Source: Arthrobacter sp. FB24 (GTDB lineage: Bacteria; Actinomycetota; Actinomycetes; Actinomycetales; Micrococcaceae). From it: a stretch of 64,000 nucleotides of DNA. A model generated the notes under the pieces. That model made no database searches, had not been told where the DNA came from, and saw nothing but the letters and a program-made list of their open reading frames with translations. The stretch spans positions 2,728,001 through 2,792,000 of the forward strand of contig NC_008541.1 of assembly GCF_000196235.1 (NCBI RefSeq). Reading direction: 5' to 3'. This document shows, piece after piece, positions 50,399 through 62,287 of the stretch. Within the stretch, counting starts at the first letter, position 1. Every line of letters begins with the position of its first letter. Made by a program: the position numbers and the translations under genes.

Positions 50399-50836
50399 TC
50401 AGGAAGACCAGACATACAGCCCGGTCCGGGCGTTCGGATCCACACTGCCGGCCATCTGTGCGAGCCGCTGGACATACCCGCGGGCCTCTTCGGAGCCAAA
50501 AGGCATGTCCTCCTCCGCCGCCCACCTGGCAGCCACGTCCTCCAGGACATCGCCCTCGCCTTCGGTCTCGTAGCTGAGGAGTTCGGCGAGCGCACGCACC
50601 ATGGCGGCCGGCACGCCCAGGAGGGAATCGCTGGCCACGTCCACCATGGCGAGCTCGTAGTCCGCTCCCGAGGCGTGGACGGCCGCTCCAGCGAGGTCGC
50701 CCAGCTGTTCAATCTCAAAATCGCTGATGTCCGGAATCCGAAGCGCGTCCGGCGCAGCGGGGCCTCCGCCGTCGAGTGCCGCCGCGCGCTTGAGCGCCTC
50801 ATCGTGGGTGGAAACAAAGATTTCGGTGAAACCCAT
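50399..50836 (-). CDS. Hypothetical protein
   Basis: 145 residues, acidic, without signal peptide or membrane segment. FEIEQLGDLAGAAVHASGADYELAMVDVASDSLLGVPAAMVRALAELLSYETE reads as a helical regulatory-type fold, but I do not recognise the family. ATG 50836 has TGAGGA eight bases upstream; an earlier ATG at 50851 is possible. It lies between rpsP and the VOC gene, all on the minus strand. Codon use is normal for the window. Confidence 0.75.
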   Translation of the reverse strand: MGFTEIFVSTHDEALKRAAALDGGGPAAPDALRIPDISDFEIEQLGDLAGAAVHASGADYELAMVDVASDSLLGVPAAMVRALAELLSYETEGEGDVLEDVAARWAAEEDMPFGSEEARGYVQRLAQMAGSVDPNARTGLYVWSS

Positions 50837-50947
50837 GAAAATCATCCTCATTCCGTCGGCGGTGCGATGGTCCGGCGGGCAGCTTCGCAGCCTTCCCGGA
50901 CTTCCGGCTTCAGCCTAACCCAGAAGAACGCGCAGCTCAGCGCCGCC

Positions 50948-51823
50948 TCAGCGGACGGCGACGCGGATCCGGTTGCGCCACGGATCCTCAAACCGCAGCT
51001 CGGCTCCCGTGTGGTGCGACGCGACGCCGGCAACCCGCAAACGGTCGGCGAGCGCGCCGACGTCGTCCGTTTTTGGCACTTCGATCAGGACTTCTCCCAA
51101 ACCAAGGGTGTCCCGGCGGGGTCCCGCGCCCCTGCTGTTCCAGACGTTCATGGCCATGTGGTGGTGGTAGCCGCCGGCCGAGACGAACAGGGCCTGCCCG
51201 TGCCATCCGGCAGTCTTTTCGAAGCCAAGAGTGCCCACGTAGAAGTCGTGCGCCGACTGGACGTCGCCGACCTGCAGGTGGATGTGCCCGACGCCGGCCG
51301 CAGCGTCGCGCTGACCGCTCACCGCGTCCTCAGTCAGGTAGTCCTGCAGGAACCGCTGCGGCGGCAGGGCAAGGCTGTCCATCACCACGTTGGCACCTTC
51401 CCACGACCAGGCGGTCCGGGGGCGGTCCCAGTAGAGTTCGATGCCGTTGCCCTCCGGGTCGTTGAAGTAGAAGGCCTCGCTGACGAGGTGGTCTGCGCTT
51501 CCCGTGAAAAGCCTCGGTTCATACCGGGCAGCAGAGGCCACCGTGGCAGCGAGCGACGGGCGGTCCTTGAACAGCAGTGCCGTGTGGAACAGCCCCGCCT
51601 CGCCCTTCGCCGGGAGGTTAAGCCCGGGGGCCGGCGCCAGATGGACCAGGGGCGCTCCGCGCCGTCCAAGGTACACGCCGCCGTCCTGCTCAGCCACGAC
51701 GTCCAGCCCGAGCGCGCGCTGGTAATAGTCCGTCATCAGCTTCGTGTCGCCCACCTTGAGCATCACCGTGCCCATGGCGAGATCGGCGGGCAGCAGGTCA
51801 TTGCTGCTGGATTCTGTGGTCAT
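50948..51823 (-). CDS. Two-domain VOC (glyoxalase-fold) protein
   Basis: 291 residues with two vicinal-oxygen-chelate modules. The N-terminal one has MLKVGDTKLMTDYYQRALGLDVV and ends in EAFYFNDPEGNGIELYWDR. The C-terminal one has GHIHLQVGDVQSAHDFYVGTLGFE and GGYHHHMAMNVW. This layout is that of CatE/MhqO-type ring-cleavage dioxygenases or related quinone-detoxifying proteins. Metal ligands (His, His, Glu) appear present. An AT-rich promoter with a TTGAA-palindrome lies upstream. Substrate unknown. Confidence 0.85.
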   Translation of the reverse strand: MTTESSSNDLLPADLAMGTVMLKVGDTKLMTDYYQRALGLDVVAEQDGGVYLGRRGAPLVHLAPAPGLNLPAKGEAGLFHTALLFKDRPSLAATVASAARYEPRLFTGSADHLVSEAFYFNDPEGNGIELYWDRPRTAWSWEGANVVMDSLALPPQRFLQDYLTEDAVSGQRDAAAGVGHIHLQVGDVQSAHDFYVGTLGFEKTAGWHGQALFVSAGGYHHHMAMNVWNSRGAGPRRDTLGLGEVLIEVPKTDDVGALADRLRVAGVASHHTGAELRFEDPWRNRIRVAVR

Positions 51824-51887
51824 GCCAACTCCAAACTCCGGAAGCTAGGCCGCCGATGTCCGGCGACGCTTACATATAGTAAATTAC

Positions 51888-51899
51888 TTGAAGGTTCAA
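51888..51899 (-). promoter_or_regulatory. Candidate MarR-type operator upstream of the VOC gene
   Basis: TTGAA-GG-TTCAA is a 12-bp palindrome inside an AT-rich patch (51870-51907) that stands out from its GC-rich surroundings. It lies 65-76 bases upstream of the VOC start, likely over or near the -35 region. Confidence 0.45.
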
Positions 51900-51906
51900 T
51901 TTATTC

Positions 51907-52989
51907 CTAGCGGAGATGCCGGCCCCGAAGAACGATGTGCTTGAGGTGCCGAAGTGTGGCCGGATTGACCCTGGGGTCCAGTTCGCACAGCACGACGTCG
52001 GCGCTGGCACCTTCCGCGATGCCGTCCGCTCCCAGCCACTCCCGCGCCGCCCAGGACGCGGCGTCCAGGGCTGACGCCGCTGGCAGGCCGGCGGCGTGGA
52101 GCGCCTGGATCTCGTCCACGATCCTGCCGTGGCTGATGACACTGCCCGCATCAGTCCCGGCGTAGATCGCCACGCCCGCTTCGAAGGCCTCGAGGATGCG
52201 CTCGTTCCGCCGTTCCCAGAGCGCCTGCATGTGCGCCGCGTACACCGGAAACTTCGCTTTCGCACGAGCCGCGATGTCCGGAAACGTCGCGATGTTGATG
52301 AGCGTGGGAACGATGGGAACGCGCTGGTCCACGAACCGGGGGATGTGGCGCGGCAGCAGGCCGGTTCCGTGTTCGATGCAGTCGATGCCGGCGTCGAGCA
52401 TGTCATCCAGGGTGTCCTCTGCGAAACAGTGGGCGGTCACCCTGGCGCCTTCGTCGTGGGCGGCGCGCACAGCGTCCCGCACCACTGCGGCCGGGAACGA
52501 CGGCGCAAGGTCGCCGGCGTCCCGGTCGATCCAGTCCCCTACGAGCTTGACCCAGCCGTCACTCGCCAGCGCCTGCTTGCGTACGGCCTCGACCAGTCCT
52601 TCCGGTTCCACTTCGATGGCGAATCCCCGGAGGTAGCGGCGCGTCCTGGCGATGTGGCGGCCGGCGCGGATGATGCGCGGCAGCTCCGGCCGCTGCTGGA
52701 GCCAGCGCGTGTCGTGGACGGCGCCGGCATCACGGACGAGCAGCGTGCCCGCGTTCCGGTCCGTGACAGCCTGCTCTTCGGCGACGGAATCCGGAACGTC
52801 ACCGGCTGGTCCTAGCCCGATGTGGCAATGCGCATCGACCAGGCCCGGCAGCACCCAGCCGCTCAACACCAGGTCAGGCGGAGCGGCCGGCCGTGTGAAT
52901 GTCAGCCTGCCGTCCACGGCCCAGAGGCCCTGCCGTTCCCGGTCCGGGGCGGTGAGCACGGTCCCGCTGAATTCGATGACGCCACGCAT
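51907..52989 (-). CDS. Amidohydrolase family protein
   Basis: 360 residues of the imidazolonepropionase/prolidase-like amidohydrolase branch. VLPGLVDAHCHIG has the first metal HxH, KLVGDW the probable Lys, VTAHCF and IEHGTGL the next His residues, and YAGTDAG the catalytic Asp. It should be a metal-dependent hydrolase of a cyclic amide, imide or dipeptide. TAGGCT is placed for a leaderless start at ATG 52989. Confidence 0.87.
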   Translation of the reverse strand: MRGVIEFSGTVLTAPDRERQGLWAVDGRLTFTRPAAPPDLVLSGWVLPGLVDAHCHIGLGPAGDVPDSVAEEQAVTDRNAGTLLVRDAGAVHDTRWLQQRPELPRIIRAGRHIARTRRYLRGFAIEVEPEGLVEAVRKQALASDGWVKLVGDWIDRDAGDLAPSFPAAVVRDAVRAAHDEGARVTAHCFAEDTLDDMLDAGIDCIEHGTGLLPRHIPRFVDQRVPIVPTLINIATFPDIAARAKAKFPVYAAHMQALWERRNERILEAFEAGVAIYAGTDAGSVISHGRIVDEIQALHAAGLPAASALDAASWAAREWLGADGIAEGASADVVLCELDPRVNPATLRHLKHIVLRGRHLR

Positions 52990-52995
52990 GCTTCC

Positions 52996-53001
52996 AGCCT
53001 A
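52996..53001 (-). promoter_or_regulatory. -10 box of leaderless amidohydrolase gene
   Basis: TAGGCT on the minus strand ends exactly six bases before ATG 52989; the same hexamer precedes orn. Confidence 0.5.
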
Positions 53002-53078
53002 GACCGGCCGACTGCCCTCCCCAGTTGTGACCTGCATGTTACACGGACCCGCCCCGGCCCTGTGGTAGCTTCGTCTAC

Positions 53079-55760
<2,682 letters not shown>

Positions 55761-55766
55761 GCCCCA

Positions 55767-55772
55767 ACCCTA
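55767..55772 (-). promoter_or_regulatory. -10 box of leaderless hydrolase gene
   Basis: TAGGGT on the minus strand ends exactly six bases before ATG 55760. Confidence 0.45.
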
Positions 55773-55856
55773 TGGCAATGGCCGGACAATTCGGCCGGTC
55801 GACATCGAACCTGCCGGCAGCCACGTTGACCGTTCGTAAAACCGCGCCGCCAGTAA

Positions 55857-57446
55857 CTACTTGCTCCCGCCGAGGAACTTGTCGAAGCCCTTGGGCAGGT
55901 TGAGCTGTGACGGATCGAAGTCCGCTCCCTGCTGACCGAAAGCCGCTCCGGTCGGAAGCGCCTTGCCGGCGCTGGCGCGCCGGGCCTCGGCGTCGCGGAG
56001 TTCCTGCGCTGCCTTGGCCGGGTTTCCGGACTTGGCCTTCTTCTTTGGTGCGTTCTTGGCGCCCTTGCGGGCTCCTCCGCCGCCGCCCATGCCCGGCATC
56101 CCAGGCATGCCCGGCATTCCGCCGCCGGCTGCCATCTTCTTCATCATCTTCTGTGCCTGGGCAAACCGCTCCAGCAGCCCGTTGACATCCGACACGTGCA
56201 TGCCCGAACCCTTGGCGATGCGTGCCCGGCGCGAGCCGTTGATGATCTTGGGGGCAACGCGCTCATGAGGGGTCATGGAGCGGACGATCGCTTCGACGCG
56301 GTCGATTTCGCGTTCGTCGAACTGCTCGAGCTGCTGGCGGATGTTCTGCGCGCCCGGCATCATCATGAGCATTTTCTTCATGGAGCCCATGTTGCGGATC
56401 TGCTGCATCTGGGCCAGGAAGTCGTCCAGCGTGAAGTCTTCCTGGTCGGCGAACTTCTTCGCCATCCGGGCCGCTTCGTCCTTGTCCCAGGACTTTTCAG
56501 CCTGTTCGATCAGCGTGAGAACGTCGCCCATGTCGAGGATGCGGGACGCCATGCGGTCCGGGTGGAACAGCTCAAAATCGTCGACGCCTTCACCCGTTGA
56601 AGCGAACATGACGGGCTTGCCGGTGACCGACGCAACGGACAGGGCGGCGCCGCCGCGCGCATCGCCGTCGAGCTTGGAAAGGACGATGCCGGTGAAGTTA
56701 ACACCTTCGTCGAATGCAAGCGCCGTGTTGACGGCGTCCTGCCCGATCATCGAGTCGATGACGAAGAGCACTTCGTTGGGCACGATCGCCCGGCGGATCT
56801 GGCGCGCCTGCTCCATCATTTCGGCATCCACGCCGAGTCGTCCGGCGGTGTCCACGATGACGACGTCGTGGAGCTTCTGGCGCGCTTCCTCAACACCGGC
56901 ACGGGCAACTGCCACGGGGTCGCCGGCCGGGTGGTCCAACTCCATGGAGGTGGCACCCGGGTGCGGGGCGAAGACGGGCACCCCGGCGCGCTGCCCGACA
57001 ACCTGGAGCTGGTTGACAGCGTTGGGCCGCTGGAGGTCGCAGGCCACGAGCATGGGGCTGTGGCCCTGGGACTTCAGCCATTTGGAGAGCTTGCCGGCGA
57101 GGGTGGTCTTGCCGGCACCCTGGAGACCCGCGAGCATGATGATGGTGGGGCCCGTTTTGGCCAGGCGGATACGCCGGGTCTCGCCGCCCAGGATTTCGAC
57201 GAGTTCCTCGTTGACGATCTTGACGATCTGCTGGCTCGGGTTCAAGGCACCGGACACCTCGGCGCCCAAGGCCCGCTCGCGCACCCGGCCCGTGAACTCG
57301 CGGACCACGGGCACGGCAACGTCAGCGTCCAGAAGGGCCCGCCGGATCTCGCGGACCGTGGCGTCAACGTCCGCCTCGGTGAGGCGGCCCTTGCCGCGGA
57401 GATTCTTGAAGGTTGCTGTCAACCGGTCAGAGAGTGAATTGAACAC
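55857..57446 (-). CDS. ffh: Signal recognition particle protein Ffh
   Basis: GTPase that binds signal sequences and 4.5S RNA and targets proteins to FtsY. 529 residues. N-domain helices, then G-domain GLQGAGKTTLAGKLSKWL (G1), DTAGRLG (G3) and SKLDGDARGG (TKLD-type G4). The Met-rich M domain (QQIRNMGSMKKMLMMMPGAQ, SRRARIAKGSGMHVSDVNGLLERF) follows. A Gly/Pro/Met-rich, then Lys-rich tail is typical of actinobacteria. It uses GTG 57446. Confidence 0.97.
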   Translation of the reverse strand: MFNSLSDRLTATFKNLRGKGRLTEADVDATVREIRRALLDADVAVPVVREFTGRVRERALGAEVSGALNPSQQIVKIVNEELVEILGGETRRIRLAKTGPTIIMLAGLQGAGKTTLAGKLSKWLKSQGHSPMLVACDLQRPNAVNQLQVVGQRAGVPVFAPHPGATSMELDHPAGDPVAVARAGVEEARQKLHDVVIVDTAGRLGVDAEMMEQARQIRRAIVPNEVLFVIDSMIGQDAVNTALAFDEGVNFTGIVLSKLDGDARGGAALSVASVTGKPVMFASTGEGVDDFELFHPDRMASRILDMGDVLTLIEQAEKSWDKDEAARMAKKFADQEDFTLDDFLAQMQQIRNMGSMKKMLMMMPGAQNIRQQLEQFDEREIDRVEAIVRSMTPHERVAPKIINGSRRARIAKGSGMHVSDVNGLLERFAQAQKMMKKMAAGGGMPGMPGMPGMGGGGGARKGAKNAPKKKAKSGNPAKAAQELRDAEARRASAGKALPTGAAFGQQGADFDPSQLNLPKGFDKFLGGSK

Positions 57447-57597
57447 GCGCCGTGCACTTCTTTCAGTGGATCTACAGCTGGCGGCCGGTGCGGCTCGCCA
57501 GAGTCGTGACTGTTGTTGGCCTGGACCAACTGCCTCGACAACGGGACTCGACTATCTAGGGTACCAAGACAGCCCTTCAAGATGGCATGCTGGCAGG

Positions 57598-58986
57598 ATG
57601 GCCGCCCAAACCACTGTAAAAACACTGCTCATCCTCGGCGCGTCCGGGGACCTCACCGGCCGGCTGCTGCTGCCTGGACTCGCCCGCCTTGCTGCCCGGG
57701 GGCGTGCCGACGGGCTGACGCTCGTGGGTGCCGGCTCGGATCCCTGGACCCAGGAACAATGGCTGGAACGCGTCGAGACGTCCTTTGCCGATTCGAACTC
57801 CCAGGCAGACGCCGCCGGCAAGCGCGAGCTCAAGCGCATTGCGGGATCAACGGCGTACCACCAGCTTGACGTGACCGCAGGCGGGGAGCTGGCCTCCCTG
57901 CTTTCCGGCCTGGAAGCCCCGGTGGCCGTATACTTCGCCCTGCCGCCGCACGTCAGCCAGAAGGCCTGCGAGGTGCTGGCTCCGGAGGAAGTACCCGCCG
58001 GCACCCGGCTGGTCATGGAAAAGCCCTTCGGATCCAGTGAGGATTCCGCCCGCCACCTCAACCGGACCCTCGCGGCCCTGGTTCCCGAGGACCACATCCA
58101 CCGGGTGGACCACTTCCTGGGCAAGGCAACGGTACTGAACATCCTCGGTCTCCGCTTCGCGAACACCTTCCTGGAGCCGATCTGGAACCGCGATTACATC
58201 GAGAAGGTGGAGGTCATCTTCGACGAGGACCTCGCACTCGAAGGCCGTGCCCGCTACTACGACGCCGCCGGCGCGCTCAGGGACATGATCCAAAGCCACC
58301 TGCTGCAGATCATGGCGCTGATGGCCATTGAGCCGCCGGCTTCCGTTGACGAGCGTGACCTCCGGGACGCTGTAGCCACGCTCCTTCGCGCCAGCAGCGT
58401 CAAGGCGCCCTACCGGTCAAGCACCCGGCGTGCCCGGTACACGGCAGGGTCCATCGACGGGCGGGACGTGCCGGACTACGCCAAGGAAAAAGGGGTGGAC
58501 GCGTCCAGGAACACCGAGACACTCGCGGAGGTACAGGTGGACATCGGCAACTGGCGCTGGGCGGGAGTGCCTTTCATCCTCCGTTCAGGCAAGGCACTCG
58601 GGGCAAAACGCAAGGAGGCCGTGGTCACCTTCAAACCGGTGCCCCATCTTCCCAAGGGATTCACCGGCGTCGATTCGCCGAATCAGCTCCGCATCGGATT
58701 CGGGCCCGACACTCTTCAGTTCGACGTCGACGTGAACGGCCCCGGCAATGTCCTAAGCCTTGACCGGGCCACCCTGAACGCCGAACTCAGCGCATCCGAG
58801 CTGCTTCCCTATGGCGAAGTACTCGAGGGCGTCCTCACCGGTGATCCGTTGCTGTCCGTCCGGGCGGACACCGCAGAGGACTGCTGGCGGATCATTGAGC
58901 CGGTCATCAAGGCATGGGGCCGCGGCAGCGTTCCGCTGGAGGAGTACGCTGCAGGAACATCGGGGCCCGGGGGCTGGCCCGTCTAG
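57598..58986 (+). CDS. zwf: Glucose-6-phosphate dehydrogenase
   Basis: 462 residues, near the normal length. LGASGDLTGRLLLPGL is the dinucleotide loop, EKPFG the cofactor/substrate strand, and HRVDHFLGKATVLNIL holds the catalytic Asp-His and Lys; SHLLQ supplies the general base His. The usual Glu after GK is Ala here. It oxidises glucose-6-phosphate to the lactone. ATG 57598 begins the fold; a long frame from 56275 runs antisense through ffh. It is not linked to opcA or pgl, so it may be a second isoform. Confidence 0.88.
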   Translation: MAAQTTVKTLLILGASGDLTGRLLLPGLARLAARGRADGLTLVGAGSDPWTQEQWLERVETSFADSNSQADAAGKRELKRIAGSTAYHQLDVTAGGELASLLSGLEAPVAVYFALPPHVSQKACEVLAPEEVPAGTRLVMEKPFGSSEDSARHLNRTLAALVPEDHIHRVDHFLGKATVLNILGLRFANTFLEPIWNRDYIEKVEVIFDEDLALEGRARYYDAAGALRDMIQSHLLQIMALMAIEPPASVDERDLRDAVATLLRASSVKAPYRSSTRRARYTAGSIDGRDVPDYAKEKGVDASRNTETLAEVQVDIGNWRWAGVPFILRSGKALGAKRKEAVVTFKPVPHLPKGFTGVDSPNQLRIGFGPDTLQFDVDVNGPGNVLSLDRATLNAELSASELLPYGEVLEGVLTGDPLLSVRADTAEDCWRIIEPVIKAWGRGSVPLEEYAAGTSGPGGWPV

Positions 58987-59003
58987 GGTCTTCCGAACGC
59001 ACA

Positions 59004-59037
59004 AAGCGGGCCGCTACCAAAAGGTAGCGGCCCGCTT
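59004..59037. terminator. Bidirectional terminator after zwf and glnK
   Basis: A perfect 15-bp stem, AAGCGGGCCGCTACC (59004-59018) with its complement (59023-59037) and an AAAA loop, separates the convergent genes. Confidence 0.88.
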
Positions 59038-59054
59038 CACGCGTTGTGCGTGGG

Positions 59055-59393
59055 CTAGATAGCGGCCGAGCCGCGTTCTCCCGTCCGTACTCTTACAGCT
59101 TCGAAAACGTCCACCGTCCAGACCTTGCCGTCGCCGGCACGCCCTGTGTTGGAGCTGGCGATGATGACATCCAGGATGTCGTCCGCCTGTTCGTCCGTGG
59201 CCAGGACCTCAACGCGGATCTTGGGAAGCAGGTCCACGTTGTACTCAGCCCCGCGGTACACCTCGGTGTAACCGCGCTGCCTGCCGTATCCGCTGGCTGC
59301 GCTGACCGTGAGGCCCTGCACACCGTAGGATTCGAGCCCCTCCCGGATGGAGTCGAGCTTTTCCGGCCGGACGATTGCTGTGATCAGTTTCAT
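59055..59393 (-). CDS. glnK: Nitrogen regulatory protein PII
   Basis: 112 residues, a trimeric sensor of 2-oxoglutarate and ATP/ADP. The T-loop YGRQRGYTEVYRGAEYNVDLLPK includes the Tyr that is adenylylated in actinobacteria, and TGRAGDGKVWTVDVFEAVRVRTGERG is the second signature. Its ATG overlaps the amtB stop (ATGA), so it is made with the transporter it gates. Confidence 0.96.
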   Translation of the reverse strand: MKLITAIVRPEKLDSIREGLESYGVQGLTVSAASGYGRQRGYTEVYRGAEYNVDLLPKIRVEVLATDEQADDILDVIIASSNTGRAGDGKVWTVDVFEAVRVRTGERGSAAI

Positions 59394-60742
59394 GCCCCCA
59401 CACTTTCCTTACCTGTTGCTGCGTCAGTCTTCTTGCCGTTTTCGGTTACCGGAGCGGACTCCTCGGCCTGCTTGCCGGTGATCAGTTCATGCAGCGGCTG
59501 GAAGCTTCCGCCGTGGCCGCCGACGCCGAACTCGTAGGCAGTTTCTGCGTGCAGGCTGAGGTCCACACCCACCACCTCCTGCTCCTGGGAGACGCGGAAG
59601 CCCATGGTCTTGTGGATGGCCAGTGCGATCACGGTCGTCAGGATGGCCGAGTAGGCGATAGCGATGCCTGCTGCTGCGAGCTGTGCCCACAGCTGGGTCA
59701 GGCCGCCGCCGTAGAACAGGCCGCCGCCGACGCCCTCAACCGGGAGGGCGATGAAGCCCAGGGCGACAGTGCCGATGATGCCCGACACGAGGTGGACGCC
59801 AACGACGTCCAGCGAGTCGTCGAAGCCCCAGCGGAACTTGAGGCCGACTGCCAGGGCGGAGGCCACACCGGCGACGACACCGAGGCCAAGTGCACCGATC
59901 GGGCTGACGTTGGCGCAGGCCGGGGTGATGGCGACCAGGCCGGCAACAACACCGGAAGCTGCACCCAGTGAGGTGGGGTGGCCGTCGCGGATGCGTTCGG
60001 TGATGAGCCAGCCGAGCATGGCAGCTGCAGGTGCGGCAAGGGTGTTGACCCAGATGAGGCCGCCCTGCTCCGCAGTGGTTGCCGCGCCGCCGTTGAAGCC
60101 GAACCAGCCGAACCACAGGATGGCCGCGCCGAGCATCACGAACGGGATGTTGTGGGGGCGGTGGTTCGGGTCCTTGCCGAAGCCCTTGCGGTTGCCGATG
60201 ATCAGGACAAGGATCAGGGCTGCAACGCCGGCGTTGATGTGGACCACAGTGCCGCCGGCGAAGTCGATTGCCGGACCGAGAGCCTGGCCCACTGCGCCTT
60301 CGGGCCCGAAGAGGCCGCCGCCCCAGACCATGTAGGCGATCGGGCAGTAAACCAGCGTGACCCAGACGGGGACGAACACGGTCCATGCGCCGAACTTTGC
60401 GCGGTCCGCGATGGCGCCGCTGATCAGTGCCACCGTGATGATTGCGAACGTTGCTGCGTAGCCGACCTTGATAAGTCCGTCCGGAGTGGTGATGCCTTCA
60501 AGTCCGAACGTCGCGAACGGGTTGCCGACGATCTGCATGAAGCCCTCGCCGGAGCTCATCGATGCGCCCCAGAGCACCCACACCACGCCCACCATGCCGA
60601 TGGAGATGAAGCTCATCATCATCATGTTCAGCGCGGCCTTCGCACGTGTCATGCCGCCGTAGAAAAATGCCAGCCCTGGTGTCATGAACAGCACAAGTGC
60701 CGCCGCAACCATGAGCCATACGTGACCTGCGGTAAGTTCCAT
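59390..60742 (-). CDS. amtB: Ammonium transporter AmtB
   Basis: 450 residues with 11 membrane segments. The start GHVWLMVAAALVLFMTPGLAFFYGGM and the signature DFAGGTVVHINAGVAALILVLIIG identify the Amt family. The C-terminal tail of about 60 residues, which docks PII, is present. The leader (60743-60862) should carry nitrogen control, but I see no convincing AmtR or GlnR box. Confidence 0.96.
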   Translation of the reverse strand: MELTAGHVWLMVAAALVLFMTPGLAFFYGGMTRAKAALNMMMMSFISIGMVGVVWVLWGASMSSGEGFMQIVGNPFATFGLEGITTPDGLIKVGYAATFAIITVALISGAIADRAKFGAWTVFVPVWVTLVYCPIAYMVWGGGLFGPEGAVGQALGPAIDFAGGTVVHINAGVAALILVLIIGNRKGFGKDPNHRPHNIPFVMLGAAILWFGWFGFNGGAATTAEQGGLIWVNTLAAPAAAMLGWLITERIRDGHPTSLGAASGVVAGLVAITPACANVSPIGALGLGVVAGVASALAVGLKFRWGFDDSLDVVGVHLVSGIIGTVALGFIALPVEGVGGGLFYGGGLTQLWAQLAAAGIAIAYSAILTTVIALAIHKTMGFRVSQEQEVVGVDLSLHAETAYEFGVGGHGGSFQPLHELITGKQAEESAPVTENGKKTDAATGKESVGA

Positions 60743-60903
60743 GGTGCACGTCCTCCCTTGCCTAGATGCTTAGTTGATCCTGCGGACTGGTCCGCTTGCC
60801 CAACGCCTTTTGCGTTCTTAGACGATTTTTGCCGGGCAGTGTTTCGCCGGCGGAGGAATTAGATGTCCGGGTTGTTACAACAACCTCCCGGAAGTAAATG
60901 GTG

Positions 60904-60927
60904 CATATCCTGCTTGTTACGGATATG
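60904..60927. promoter_or_regulatory. Inverted repeat upstream of the MFS exporter
   Basis: CATATCC (60904-60910) and GGATATG (60921-60927) form a perfect 7-bp inverted repeat with a 10-base spacer, 53-76 bases before ATG 60980. Spacing is typical of a dimeric regulator site. Confidence 0.4.
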
Positions 60928-60979
60928 TTTCACCAGTCCCAAACCGCACATCCCAGCACCCTGCAAGGACAACGGCACC

Positions 60980-62242
60980 ATGACCGATCGATTCCACTCC
61001 GGTAAGGCCCTGCCCCGCCGGAATGGTGGCCAAACCGACCATCCCGACGCTGCGGTGCAGCCTCCTTCCCCGCGGCTCCCCCGCGACATTAAAGTGATGC
61101 TGGCCGCTGCGTTCCTGATCGCGCTGGGTTTCGGGCTCGTGGCGCCGGTATTGCCCCAGTTCGCGACCACGTTCGACGTCGGGGCAACGGCCGCCGCCGT
61201 GATCGTGAGTATTTTTGCCTTCATGCGGCTGCTGTTCGCGCCCGCCGGCGGCGCGCTGATCGTAAGGCTGGGCGAACGGCCGGTCTATGTGGCCGGCCTC
61301 TTGATCGTGGCAGCCTCAACGGCGGCCTGCGCCTTCGCCCAGGATTATTGGCAACTGCTCATTTTCCGGGGCCTGGGCGGCGCAGGCTCGGTGATGTTTA
61401 CGGTTGCTTCCATGGCGCTGGTGGTCCGGCTGGCGCCGCCGGAGAGCCGCGGCCGGGTCTCGGGCGCCTACGCGTCCGCATTCCTCATCGGCAACGTCTG
61501 CGGCCCTATCGTCGGCGGAATGCTTGCCGGTTTTGGCCTCCGCATCCCGTTCCTGGCGTATGCCGCTGCTCTGGTCCTGGCCGCGCTGGTGGTCCAGACG
61601 CAACTCAGCCACGTGCCCGGCAAATCGCGGAAGGATGGCAGCCTGGAGCCGGCGATGAGGCTCGGCGAGGCGTTGCATGACAGCGCCTACCGTGCGGGGC
61701 TGTTCTCCAGCTTCGCCAACGGCTGGGCAACCTTCGGTGTCCGTATGGCCACGGTGCCGCTTTTCGCCGTGGCTGCGCTGAATGCCGGACCGGCTGCGGC
61801 GGGTTGGGCGCTGGCGGTCTTTGCCGGCGGCAATGCGGCAGCCCTGACGGTCTCGGGGAAACTTGCCGACAGCCTCGGCCGCAAGCCTTTGATGATCTCC
61901 GGGCTGGTGCTCACCGGTGTGGCCACCGCAGGCATCGGTCTGACCCACGACATGCTTTGGTTCCTGGCGGCCTCCGCCGTCGCCGGAATAGGTTCCGGCC
62001 TGCTGGGTCCGGCCCAGCAGGCCGCCATTGCCGATGTGATCGGCAACGGACGCTCCGGCGGCCGTGTGCTGGCGGTCTTCCAGATGATGTCCGACGCCGG
62101 CGCCATCATCGGCCCGGTCCTTGCCGGCCTCCTGGCGGACCGGCTCGGGTACGGGTGGGCGTTCGGCGTGACCGGCGGGGTGCTCATCGTGGCCGCGGCC
62201 GGCTGGCTACTCGCGCGGGAGACCCTCAAACGGCCTGCCTAG
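60980..62242 (+). CDS. MFS transporter (drug-exporter type)
   Basis: 420 residues with 12 membrane segments. VMLAAAFLIALGFGLVAPVLPQF in TM1, LIVRLGERPVYVAGLL (motif A region), GRVSGAYASAFLIGNVCGPIVGG (motif C of exporters) and a repeat of motif A (SGKLADSLGRKPLMIS) between the halves. Probably a proton antiporter. ATG 60980 follows CAAGGACA; a longer frame from 60863 would include a Cys-rich leader unlike the family. Substrate unknown. Confidence 0.88.
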   Translation: MTDRFHSGKALPRRNGGQTDHPDAAVQPPSPRLPRDIKVMLAAAFLIALGFGLVAPVLPQFATTFDVGATAAAVIVSIFAFMRLLFAPAGGALIVRLGERPVYVAGLLIVAASTAACAFAQDYWQLLIFRGLGGAGSVMFTVASMALVVRLAPPESRGRVSGAYASAFLIGNVCGPIVGGMLAGFGLRIPFLAYAAALVLAALVVQTQLSHVPGKSRKDGSLEPAMRLGEALHDSAYRAGLFSSFANGWATFGVRMATVPLFAVAALNAGPAAAGWALAVFAGGNAAALTVSGKLADSLGRKPLMISGLVLTGVATAGIGLTHDMLWFLAASAVAGIGSGLLGPAQQAAIADVIGNGRSGGRVLAVFQMMSDAGAIIGPVLAGLLADRLGYGWAFGVTGGVLIVAAAGWLLARETLKRPA

Positions 62243-62287
62243 CTCAGTAGCCTGCCCGGTCCAGTAGCCAGCCGGGTTGGGTATTGC

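Noticed and set aside
56275..57597. Extension of the zwf frame by 441 residues
   Set aside because: Ser/Arg-rich antisense of ffh; the G6PDH fold begins at ATG 57598.
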